Positions 25,692-33,202 of a stretch of DNA of 53,639 bases are shown here, one piece after another. The position numbers and the translations under genes were made by a program. The notes beneath the pieces are model-generated. The model searched no databases. It saw nothing but the letters and a program-made list of their open reading frames with translations, and was not told the DNA's origin. This DNA comes from an uncultured Atopobiaceae bacterium. GTDB lineage: Bacteria; Actinomycetota; Coriobacteriia; Coriobacteriales; Atopobiaceae. The DNA is taken from positions 1 to 53,639 of the forward strand of contig CALUJM010000016.1 in NCBI GenBank assembly GCA_944320975.1, read 5' to 3'. Position 1 is the stretch's first letter; every line of letters begins with the position of its first letter.

Positions 25692-27203
25692 ATGGCGGAC
25701 GAGGAGAAGGGCGCGCCGAGCGCCCAGGAGAAGGAGCGGACCCGCGCCTATGCCGTCGTGCCGGCGGAGCGCGCCACGAGCGTGCCCGAGCCGGCGTCGG
25801 CGCGACTGAGCTGGACGGACGGCGAGCGGCATCTCGACTATGAGGCGCGCGCGGCGCATCTGGAGGTGCGCGATGACGCCGGGGCGCTCATCGGCAGGAT
25901 ATTCTCGCTCTCGTACGTGGCGGTCGACGGCGAGGGAAGGCCCGACGCGGCGCGCCCGGTGACCTTTGCGTACAACGGCGGCCCGGGCTCGAGCTCGGTG
26001 CCCATCAACTTCGGCGGCATCGGGCCCAAGCGCGTGACGACCGACGGGGTGCGCCACGTGCGCGCCGACGCCCCGGTCGTGGACAACCCGCATACACTGC
26101 TGGTTGACTCCGACGTGGTGTTCCTGGACGCGCTCGGCACCGGGTGGTCGGTGCTCGCCGAGGACGCCGACCCCAAGAAGGTCTTCTGCACCGACGGCGA
26201 CGCGGATGCCTTCGCGCGCGCCATCTGCGCCTGGCTCACGGAGAACGGCCGCTGGTCGAGCCCGCTGTACCTCTACGGCGAGTCGTATGGCACCGTCCGC
26301 AACTCCGTGCTCATGCGCCTGCTCGGCGAGCGGGGCGTCCAGCTCACGGGCGTGGTGATGCTCTCCGCCGTCTTCAACATCGCGGGCCTGCTCAACCCGG
26401 GCGATGACCTCTACTACCTGGGCATGATGCCCACGTTCGCCGCCACGGCCCAGTTCTTTGGCAAGGCGGGCGCCGGCGTGGGCGAGGACGAGTGGTTCGA
26501 CCGCGCGATGGCCTTCGCCGAGGACGAGCTCGCACCGGCGCTTCTACGCGGCGACCGCCTGGGCGAGGACCGCGAGCGCGCGGTGGCCGAGCAGATGGCC
26601 AACTTCATCGGCCTGCCCGCCGAGCACATCCTGGAGCGTCACCTGCGCATAGACCTTCTCGACTTCAGGACGCACCTGCTCGCCTCCGAGCGCCGCGTCT
26701 GCGGCCGGCTCGACACGCGCTTCTCGGCCGACGTTCCGTCGCCCATGCAGAGCTACGACATGTGGCTCGCGGGGGAGGACGCCGCCGACGACGCCCTCGA
26801 GGGCGCATGGGCGCGGGCGTTTCGCCGCTTCTGCGCCGACGAGCTCGGCTACCAGGGTCCCGCACGCTACCTCACCAACAACTACGACAAGGTCAACGCC
26901 GGGTGGAACTGGGGCCACGAGGAGCCCGGCCTGGGGGAGGTGGCGACGCCCAACGTCTCACTCGACATCGCCGTCGCCCTGCGCCGCAACCCCACGTGCA
27001 AGCTCGCGATCATCGGCGGCCGCTATGACGCCGCCACCACCTGGTGGAACGTGGTCCACGACATGAGCTGCCAGTTCCTCTCGCCCGAGCTCAAGAGCCG
27101 CGTGAGCTGGTACCGCTACGGCTGCGGGCACATGGCCTACGTCGACGAGCCCACGCTCGAGGCCATGGGCCGCGACGTCCACGAGTTCTACGAGAAGCAC
27201 TAG
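25692..27203 (+). CDS. Serine carboxypeptidase (peptidase S10 family)
   Basis: The 503-residue protein is an S10 peptidase, which removes C-terminal residues from peptides. The oxyanion motif YNGGPGSSS, the nucleophile motif YGESYGT, the aspartate in IGGRYDAATTW and the histidine in GCGHMAYVDEP are all present. There is no signal peptide or lipobox after the ATG at 25692 (AAAGGAGAG upstream), so it is predicted to be cytoplasmic. That is unusual for a family known mostly from vacuoles or secretion. A TAGAAT at 25650-25655 could be its -10 box. Confidence 0.9.
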   Translation: MADEEKGAPSAQEKERTRAYAVVPAERATSVPEPASARLSWTDGERHLDYEARAAHLEVRDDAGALIGRIFSLSYVAVDGEGRPDAARPVTFAYNGGPGSSSVPINFGGIGPKRVTTDGVRHVRADAPVVDNPHTLLVDSDVVFLDALGTGWSVLAEDADPKKVFCTDGDADAFARAICAWLTENGRWSSPLYLYGESYGTVRNSVLMRLLGERGVQLTGVVMLSAVFNIAGLLNPGDDLYYLGMMPTFAATAQFFGKAGAGVGEDEWFDRAMAFAEDELAPALLRGDRLGEDRERAVAEQMANFIGLPAEHILERHLRIDLLDFRTHLLASERRVCGRLDTRFSADVPSPMQSYDMWLAGEDAADDALEGAWARAFRRFCADELGYQGPARYLTNNYDKVNAGWNWGHEEPGLGEVATPNVSLDIAVALRRNPTCKLAIIGGRYDAATTWWNVVHDMSCQFLSPELKSRVSWYRYGCGHMAYVDEPTLEAMGRDVHEFYEKH

Positions 27204-27212
27204 CCGGAAGGG

Positions 27213-27292
27213 CCGGGGCGAGAAGGTTCGGCGCTCAGACAGCTTGCCGCTTAGGGCGCGGCAAGAACTCGCGGCGAACCTTCTCGCCCCGG
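27213..27292 (+). terminator. Large two-part hairpin after the S10 peptidase
   Basis: An 18-bp perfect outer stem (27213-27230 with 27275-27292, starting CCGGGGCGAGAAGG) encloses an inner stem CTTGCCGC/GCGGCAAG (27243-27250 with 27258-27265). It starts nine bases after the stop. There is no T-run, and the outer arms carry the GGCGAGAAG word seen in other repeats, so it may be a repeat element as much as a terminator. Confidence 0.65.
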
Positions 27293-27384
27293 TCGGCGGC
27301 GGCTTCTGACGTAGGCGAGGAATAAGACGAGCTCGCCCGGTACAATGGTCGGGCAAGCGAGAAGAACGGGCGAGAGGTGACCCG

Positions 27385-29649
27385 ATGGAATTTGTTGCGA
27401 CGTGCCCCAAGGGCTTTGAGCGTCTGCTGGCCGACGAGCTTTCCGACCTGCGCGTTCCGCAGGTGAGGCCGCTCAAGGGCCAAGTCTCCTTCGGTGGCGC
27501 GCTGACGGATGCCTATCGCGTCTGCCTGTGGTCGCGCCTTGCCTCGCGCGTGCTCGCGGTCCTCGCGCGCGTGGACGCCCGCGACTCCGATGCGCTCTAC
27601 GACGGCGCGTCCTCGATTGCCTGGGAGGGGCACCTTGTTCCCGGGGCGACCTTTGCCGTGGACGCCCACGGAACGAACGCGCAGCTCAGGAACACGCAGT
27701 TCGTCGCCTTGCGCGTGAAGGACGCGATCGTCGACCGCATCTTCGCCGCCACGGGCGTCCGTCCGCTCACGGACACGTCGCGCCCGGGCCTCACGATAGG
27801 CGCGCGCGTCAACGGCGACCATGCCACGCTTTCCGTCGACCTCGCGGGCGAGCCGCTCTTCCGACGCGGCTACGACTCGCGAGCAGCCGACGGGGTGGCG
27901 CCGCTTCGCCCGGACTATGCCGCCGCGCTGCTCGCTGCCGGGGGATGGCGCGACGCCGTCCGCTCAGGAGACCCGGCGCTCGTCGCGCTCTGGGCCGGCC
28001 AGGGCAGCGTGCTGGTGGAGGCGGCGTGCGCGGCGCTCGACCGCGCCCCGGGCCTGCTTCGCTCCCGCTGGGGCTTTGCCGGCTGGGCTCAGCATGACGA
28101 CGCCATCTGGCAGGCTCTTCTCGACGAGGCGGACTCCCGCGCCTCCGCGGGCGAGAAGAACCCCTGCTCGCTGCTCGTCTCTGACGACCGTCCCGGGTCT
28201 GCCTCTGCGTGCCGGCAGGCCCTGCGCGCTGCGGGCGTAGCGCTGGAGCCGACCTTCTGCCCCGCCCCCGAGGCGCTCACTGTCGTGCGGAGCCATAGGG
28301 GACCGCTTGTGACCTGCGATTTCTCATGGATCGGTGCGGCGGACCTCGCACGCGAGGCGTCCGCTCTGTCTACGGCATCGGCCGCCGCGGGCATGGGGAC
28401 AGTCGCCCTCGCGCTCGACGCCACGCTCGACGCGGCCCTGAGGTCCGAGCCGTGCCACGTTACCGAGGTCATCGCGGGGCGCGATCCGGCGACCATCCGT
28501 CGCTATGCCCGGCGCGACGACGTCGAGCCCCCTTCCTGCGTCGACGTTGCCGGGGAGCGCGTTCCCGTGCTGGTGCCGGCGTCGGATCAGTTTGCACGCA
28601 GGCTTGCCAAGGTGGCGAAGCTGCGTGCGAAGTGGGCGCGCCGTGAGGACGTGACCTGCTACCGGGTCTACGACGCCGACCTGCCGGACTACGCCGTGGC
28701 CATCGAGCTCTACGAGGGCTCGGAGACGCCGGGGCGCTGGCTGCAGATCTCCGAGTACGCCGCCCCGCGCGGCGTCGACCCCGAGATGGCGCGTCGCCGC
28801 CTTCTCGACGTGCTCACCGTCGCCCCGCGCGTCATGGGGGTGGCATGGCGGGACGTGAGCGTGCGCGTGCGCACGCGGTCGCGCGGCGGCTCCCAGTACG
28901 CCGACGAGGCTCGGACACCCCAGACGCGCCCCCTGCGAGGGCGGCGCGGCCCCCAGCTGCCCGGCTCTTCTCGCCCGTCGCGGCGCATCGAGCTGCCCGA
29001 GGGTTCGCACCTCGTGGACGAGGGCGGGCTCACCTTCGAGGTCAACTTCGATGCGCGGCATGACTGCGGGATCTTCCTCGACCATCGCGAGACCCGCTCG
29101 CGCATCCGTGAGATGATGAAGGAGACCAAGGGTTCGAAGCGCTTCCTCAACCTCTTTGCCTACACGGGGACCGCGACCTGCTATGCGGCGGACGGCGGCG
29201 CCAAGCACACTACCACCGTCGACCTCTCGCGGCCGAGCCTGGACTGGGCGCGCCGAAACATGGCCCGTAACGGCTTCGACGGACCCGAGCACGAGTTCGT
29301 GCAGGCTGACGTGCTCGCGTGGGTCGCCGAGCAGCGCCACACGCGCAACCGCTGGGACCTCATCTTCTGCGACGTCCCCACGTTCTCCAACTCCGCCCGC
29401 ATGCGGAAGGCGTCCTTCGACGTGCAGCGCGACCACGCAGAGCTGGTCATCGGAGTGTCGCGCCTGCTTGTGCGCGGGGGCCGTGCGATCTTCTCGTGCA
29501 ACCTGCGCAGCTTCAGGCCCGACGTCGAGAAGCTCGAGCGCGCCGGCGTGCGCCTGATGGACATCACGGATGAGACCATCCCCGAGGACTTCGCCCGCAA
29601 CCGCAAGATCCATCACGCCTATCTGGTGGAGCGTGTCGAGCGGGCTTAG
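27385..29649 (+). CDS. rlmL: 23S rRNA methyltransferase RlmKL with degenerate RlmL half
   Basis: The 754-residue protein has the layout of the bifunctional RlmKL: a THUMP-containing N-terminus, an RlmL (m2G2445) methyltransferase domain and an RlmK (m7G2069) domain from about residue 535. The RlmK half keeps the SAM-binding LNLFAYTGTATCYAADGGA and the DxPTFSNS motif, written DVPTFSNS instead of DPPTFSNS. In the RlmL half the SAM motif DPMCGSGT is replaced by ALWAGQGSV. The catalytic NPPYG motif is gone, with CDFSWIG in its place, although the neighbouring DRAPGLLRSRWGFAGWAQHD is well kept. The m2G2445 activity is therefore probably lost. A TACAAT at 27341-27346 may be the -10 box. Confidence 0.85.
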   Translation: MEFVATCPKGFERLLADELSDLRVPQVRPLKGQVSFGGALTDAYRVCLWSRLASRVLAVLARVDARDSDALYDGASSIAWEGHLVPGATFAVDAHGTNAQLRNTQFVALRVKDAIVDRIFAATGVRPLTDTSRPGLTIGARVNGDHATLSVDLAGEPLFRRGYDSRAADGVAPLRPDYAAALLAAGGWRDAVRSGDPALVALWAGQGSVLVEAACAALDRAPGLLRSRWGFAGWAQHDDAIWQALLDEADSRASAGEKNPCSLLVSDDRPGSASACRQALRAAGVALEPTFCPAPEALTVVRSHRGPLVTCDFSWIGAADLAREASALSTASAAAGMGTVALALDATLDAALRSEPCHVTEVIAGRDPATIRRYARRDDVEPPSCVDVAGERVPVLVPASDQFARRLAKVAKLRAKWARREDVTCYRVYDADLPDYAVAIELYEGSETPGRWLQISEYAAPRGVDPEMARRRLLDVLTVAPRVMGVAWRDVSVRVRTRSRGGSQYADEARTPQTRPLRGRRGPQLPGSSRPSRRIELPEGSHLVDEGGLTFEVNFDARHDCGIFLDHRETRSRIREMMKETKGSKRFLNLFAYTGTATCYAADGGAKHTTTVDLSRPSLDWARRNMARNGFDGPEHEFVQADVLAWVAEQRHTRNRWDLIFCDVPTFSNSARMRKASFDVQRDHAELVIGVSRLLVRGGRAIFSCNLRSFRPDVEKLERAGVRLMDITDETIPEDFARNRKIHHAYLVERVERA

Positions 29650-29664
29650 CCCCAGGGAGTTTCG

Positions 29665-29793
29665 TTTGTAGGGTATTTCACGGAGGCAATCCCAAGTATG
29701 ACCAAGGGTTAACTTCCGTAAAAGAGCAGGTAGATGGCTTGGCTCATTTGTAGTGTATTTGATTTGACGTCCGCAAAATACCCTACAAATGAG
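29665..29793. repeat. TTTGTAGGGTATTT inverted repeats
   Basis: TTTGTAGGGTATTT (29665-29678) is matched by its exact complement at 29776-29789, and CGGA/TCCG extend the pairing. A third, slightly different copy at 29743-29760 forms an 18-bp stem with one mismatch against 29776-29793. The gap 29650-29988 is AT-richer than its surroundings, has no gene, and must also contain the promoter of the phosphohexomutase. Confidence 0.75.
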
Positions 29794-29988
29794 CTCTCGC
29801 TCACAGCGCGCCTCATTTTGGTCAGTTTGGACGCTCAGGTGGGGTGCGGGCGATGCCATCTGCCGCCGAGTGCCGTCCGTCCGCGCATGCGTGGGGCGGA
29901 CGCACGCCGCGCGCGAGTAATATCTCCCTATACGTGTGGAAACGGCGCGGGCAGCGGCTCGCGCCCCGAGCAATAGGGGGAACACGCA

Positions 29989-31710
29989 ATGGATGCACGC
30001 ATCGAGGCCACGGTCAAGACCTGGCAGGACAACGTCAAGGAGCCCGACCTCGCGGCCGAGCTCGCTGAGCTCACCAAGGAGGGCAACGAGGACAAGCTCT
30101 TCGACGCCTTCTATCGCGACCTCGCCTTTGGCACCGCGGGTCTGCGCGGCACGCTCGGCGTGGGCACCAACCGCATGAACGTCTACGTGGTCGCTCAGGC
30201 CACCCAGGGCGTCGCGGACTACCTGAACGCCCACTACGACAACCCCACCCTGGCCCTCGCGCGCGACTCTCGCAACAAGGGCGAGGACTTCCAGAAGGTC
30301 GCGGCCGGCGTTCTCGCCGCCAACGGCGTCCACGTCTACGTGCACCCGCGCATCGAGCCCGTCCCCACGCTCTCTTTTGCGGTGCGCCACCTCGGCACCT
30401 CCGCGGGCATCGTCCTCACGGCCTCCCACAACCCGGCGCCCTACAACGGCTACAAGGTCTACAACGACAACGGCGGCCAGATCACCGACGAGGCAGCGGC
30501 CGAGATCTCCGAGAACATCGCCAAGGCCGACCCGTTCAACGTCAAGATCATGGACTTTGACGAGGGCATCGAGAAGGGCCTGATCGAGTGGACGCCCGAG
30601 GAGGTCCTCGACAGCTTCATCGACAACATCAAGAAGGTCTCCGTCCCGGGCTTCAAGGCCTCCGACGACTACTCCGTGGTCTACACCCCGCTCAACGGCA
30701 CGGGCATGGAGCTCGTGACCCGCATCCTCAAGGAGATCGGCGTCGAGAAGGTCTCCGTGGTGCCCGAGCAGTCCCAGCCGGACGGCAACTTCCCCACGTG
30801 CACCTATCCCAACCCGGAGTTCCGCGAGGCCCTCGAGCTCGCCCTCAAGCTCGCCGAGGAGGTCAAGCCCAACCTCGTCGTCGCCACCGACCCGGACGCC
30901 GACCGCATGGGCACCGCCATCCCGCACGACGGCGACTACGTGCTGCTCTCCGGCAACGAGATGGGCGTCCTGCTCATGGACTGGCTCGCCACGATGGCCA
31001 AGGACAACGGCGAGGACGTGAGCCGCAAGGTGGCCGTCTCCACGATCGTCTCCTCCTCGATGCCCGACGCCCTCGCGCGCGACTGGGGCTTTGAGATGAG
31101 GCGCGTGCTCACCGGCTTCAAGTACATCGGCGACCAGATCGACCAGCTCAAGGACGAGGGCGAGGAGGACCGCTTCCTCATGGGCTTCGAGGAGTCCTAC
31201 GGCTACCTCGTGGGCACGCACGCCCGCGACAAGGACGCCATCGTCGCCACGATGCTCTGCGTTGAGATGGCCTCCTACTACGCCGAGAAGGGCATGGACC
31301 TCTACGAGGCCATGGACGCCCTCTATCAGAAGTACGGCTACTACCTCAACGGCACCGTCAACGCGTCCTTCCCGGGCGCGGCGGGCGCCGAGAAGATGGC
31401 CGGCATCATGGACGGCCTGCGCACCAACCCGCCTGCGGAGATCGCCGGCTACAAGGTCGTGGGCATGACCGACTACGCCACCGGCCCGGAGATGCCGCGC
31501 GTCTCCGGCCTGCAGAAGGAGGCGGCGCAGGTCCTGCCGCCGGCCAACGTCATCGAGTTCCGCCTCGAGGACGACAACAAGGTCATCTTCCGCCCGTCCG
31601 GCACCGAGCCCAAGGTCAAGGCGTACCTCTTCTCCAAGGGCGCCACGCGCGCCGACTCCGAGGCCGTCCGCGCCAAACTCGAGGCCGCGTCCAAGGAGAT
31701 CCTGTCGTAG
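29989..31710 (+). CDS. Alpha-D-phosphohexomutase (phosphoglucomutase/phosphomannomutase)
   Basis: The 573-residue enzyme interconverts hexose 1- and 6-phosphates. It has the entry motif FGTAGLRGTLGVGTNRMN, the active-site serine loop TASHNPAPYNGYK, the metal loop ATDPDADRMG, the sugar-binding GFEESYGY, and the phosphate-binding RPSGTEPK near the C-terminus. The length fits the PgmB/ManB-like clade. Whether glucose or mannose phosphate is preferred cannot be told. GGGGG lies upstream of the ATG. Confidence 0.93.
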   Translation: MDARIEATVKTWQDNVKEPDLAAELAELTKEGNEDKLFDAFYRDLAFGTAGLRGTLGVGTNRMNVYVVAQATQGVADYLNAHYDNPTLALARDSRNKGEDFQKVAAGVLAANGVHVYVHPRIEPVPTLSFAVRHLGTSAGIVLTASHNPAPYNGYKVYNDNGGQITDEAAAEISENIAKADPFNVKIMDFDEGIEKGLIEWTPEEVLDSFIDNIKKVSVPGFKASDDYSVVYTPLNGTGMELVTRILKEIGVEKVSVVPEQSQPDGNFPTCTYPNPEFREALELALKLAEEVKPNLVVATDPDADRMGTAIPHDGDYVLLSGNEMGVLLMDWLATMAKDNGEDVSRKVAVSTIVSSSMPDALARDWGFEMRRVLTGFKYIGDQIDQLKDEGEEDRFLMGFEESYGYLVGTHARDKDAIVATMLCVEMASYYAEKGMDLYEAMDALYQKYGYYLNGTVNASFPGAAGAEKMAGIMDGLRTNPPAEIAGYKVVGMTDYATGPEMPRVSGLQKEAAQVLPPANVIEFRLEDDNKVIFRPSGTEPKVKAYLFSKGATRADSEAVRAKLEAASKEILS

Positions 31711-31738
31711 GGTCGTAGCACGCTCTCACGCGGGTTAA

Positions 31739-31807
31739 GGGGCCCCGCACTTCTCGTCGGCTCATTGGGCTTCGCCCAAAAGTCGCCGGCCGAGAAGTGC
31801 GGGCCCC
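31739..31807 (+). terminator. Nested hairpin after the phosphohexomutase
   Basis: The outer stem GGGGCCCCGCACTTCTCG (31739-31756) pairs with 31791-31807, leaving one bulged base. A small GGGC/GCCC hairpin sits at the tip. It starts 28 bases after the stop codon, and its CTTCTCG word recurs in other repeats. Confidence 0.65.
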
Positions 31808-31858
31808 TCGTGTGTCAATCGGCTCTTAGGTGGGAGGGGAGAGCGGGTTGAGAAGGAA

Positions 31859-31885
31859 GGGGCGCCGTCGTGGTGACGGCGCCCC
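31859..31885 (-). terminator. Hairpin terminator of the C39-like gene
   Basis: An 11-bp perfect stem (GGGGCGCCGTC with GACGGCGCCCC) and a 5-nt loop lie 27 bases beyond the minus-strand stop at 31913. The following bases are only weakly T-rich. Confidence 0.7.
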
Positions 31886-31912
31886 TTCGTGCAAGGCTCT
31901 TTGTTGTGGGGG

Positions 31913-33007
31913 CTACTCCGTGCTGTCGGAGGCGTTGTCGGCGGTGCTGAGGGCGTAGAGGTTGTCGCAGGAGGCGGCAAGGGTCGCGGGGGCCCAGGGG
32001 TGCTCGCTCACGTCGGGGGAGGTGGGGTCGTAGACCTGAACGGTCCCGTCCTCGTTCTGGGAGACGAGAAGGACCCAGTGCGCCATGTCGGTGAGCGTGC
32101 CCGCCTTAGCCTCGATGAGCAGGTAGGTGCCCGAGTCGAGCATCTGCTCGAGGTTGTCGCCGTTGGAGACGTAGGAGGCGTAGGTGAGTCCGAGGTCCTC
32201 GGCGGCGCCCTGGAGGTAGTCGGCGGACATCGCGGAGTCGCCGGTGGCGTAGTCCGCCTCGGTCACCGCCTGGGCGATGTCGGCGGGCGACTTGTCGTTG
32301 TTGCCGGTGAGGCCCATGTAGGCCATCGAGACAACGGTTGGACCGGAGCCGCTCACAGCCAGCGGGTGGCCGGCATAGTCGACGGCGCCCCAGCGCGCGT
32401 CCCAGCACCAGAGCTGAGGCGCCTCGCCCTTCGTGACGGCGTCGGCGTAGGGCTGTGCGACCTTCTCGGCATCGGGATAGGAGGCGACGAAGTCGATGGC
32501 CTCGGGGACATCGAGGGCGAGCTCGAGCAGGCCCTGGTCAGAATACTTGTCGGCCGTGGCCGCGATCTGGGCGAGCTTCTCGTCGCGGTTGAGCTCGGTG
32601 GCAAACTTGCCGGTGAGCTCCTCGGAGACTCCGGCTGCGACGCGGGAGTCGACCGGGTTGGCGTCTCCGCCCGAACCGCTCGACGAGCAGCTGCGTACGC
32701 AGCTGGAGACGCCCGCGACCACCAGGACGAGAAGGACCACGGCCAGCGCGCCCAAGATGAGCAGCTGGCGGTCGATGCCGAAGATGCGGTTGCGGTTGCT
32801 CTGGAAGTTGATGCTGCGCGCCCGGACGGGGTAGCCCGGCCCCTTGCGGGACGGGCCCTTGAGCCCGTTACCGCGCTGCCGCGTGCCACGGGGGCCGTGA
32901 TAGACGCTTCCTTGGGGCGTGATGGGCGGGCGAGAGCTCTGATAGCGCGGGCGCGAGGAGCCACTCGAGCCTCCGCGCGCCCTGCCGGTGTTGCCGTTGT
33001 ACGCCAT
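31913..33007 (-). CDS. Membrane-anchored C39-like protein with Ser in place of the catalytic Cys
   Basis: The 364-residue protein has a basic, Gly/Ser/Arg-rich cytoplasmic tail (1-77), one membrane helix (about 81-100) and an exterior part ending in a Peptidase_C39_2-like domain (about 198-345). Family landmarks are WCWDARWGAVDYAG, then the segment where active members have GCGPT; here it is SGSGPT, with S221 at the cysteine position. The later histidine (MAHWVLLV, H310) and aspartate (VYDPTS) are kept. It may be a non-proteolytic binding protein or use serine. The ATG at 33007 has GGAGGATAT five bases upstream. Confidence 0.75.
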   Translation of the reverse strand: MAYNGNTGRARGGSSGSSRPRYQSSRPPITPQGSVYHGPRGTRQRGNGLKGPSRKGPGYPVRARSINFQSNRNRIFGIDRQLLILGALAVVLLVLVVAGVSSCVRSCSSSGSGGDANPVDSRVAAGVSEELTGKFATELNRDEKLAQIAATADKYSDQGLLELALDVPEAIDFVASYPDAEKVAQPYADAVTKGEAPQLWCWDARWGAVDYAGHPLAVSGSGPTVVSMAYMGLTGNNDKSPADIAQAVTEADYATGDSAMSADYLQGAAEDLGLTYASYVSNGDNLEQMLDSGTYLLIEAKAGTLTDMAHWVLLVSQNEDGTVQVYDPTSPDVSEHPWAPATLAASCDNLYALSTADNASDSTE

Positions 33008-33141
33008 ATATCCTCCGTGACGCATGGTCTTCGCAGCGTTTTCCTTATCGCATGATACGGCAGCGAGAGTGTAGGGCATTTCGCATCCGGGCGGATAATC
33101 GGGGAGCGGCTCGCCGTAGAGGAAAAGTTGAGGCAAATAGA

Positions 33142-33177
33142 GACGCGCCAGGACGCCGTGATGCGTCCGGGCGCGTC
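33142..33177 (-). terminator. Hairpin terminator of the PBP gene
   Basis: GACGCGCC and GGACGC (33142-33156) pair with GCGTCC and GGCGCGTC (33163-33177), with one mismatched pair. The hairpin lies 25 bases past the penicillin-binding protein stop, and a short T-containing tract follows on the minus strand. Confidence 0.7.
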
Positions 33178-33202
33178 GCCTCGGTACGTATGGGGGGCGA
33201 GC

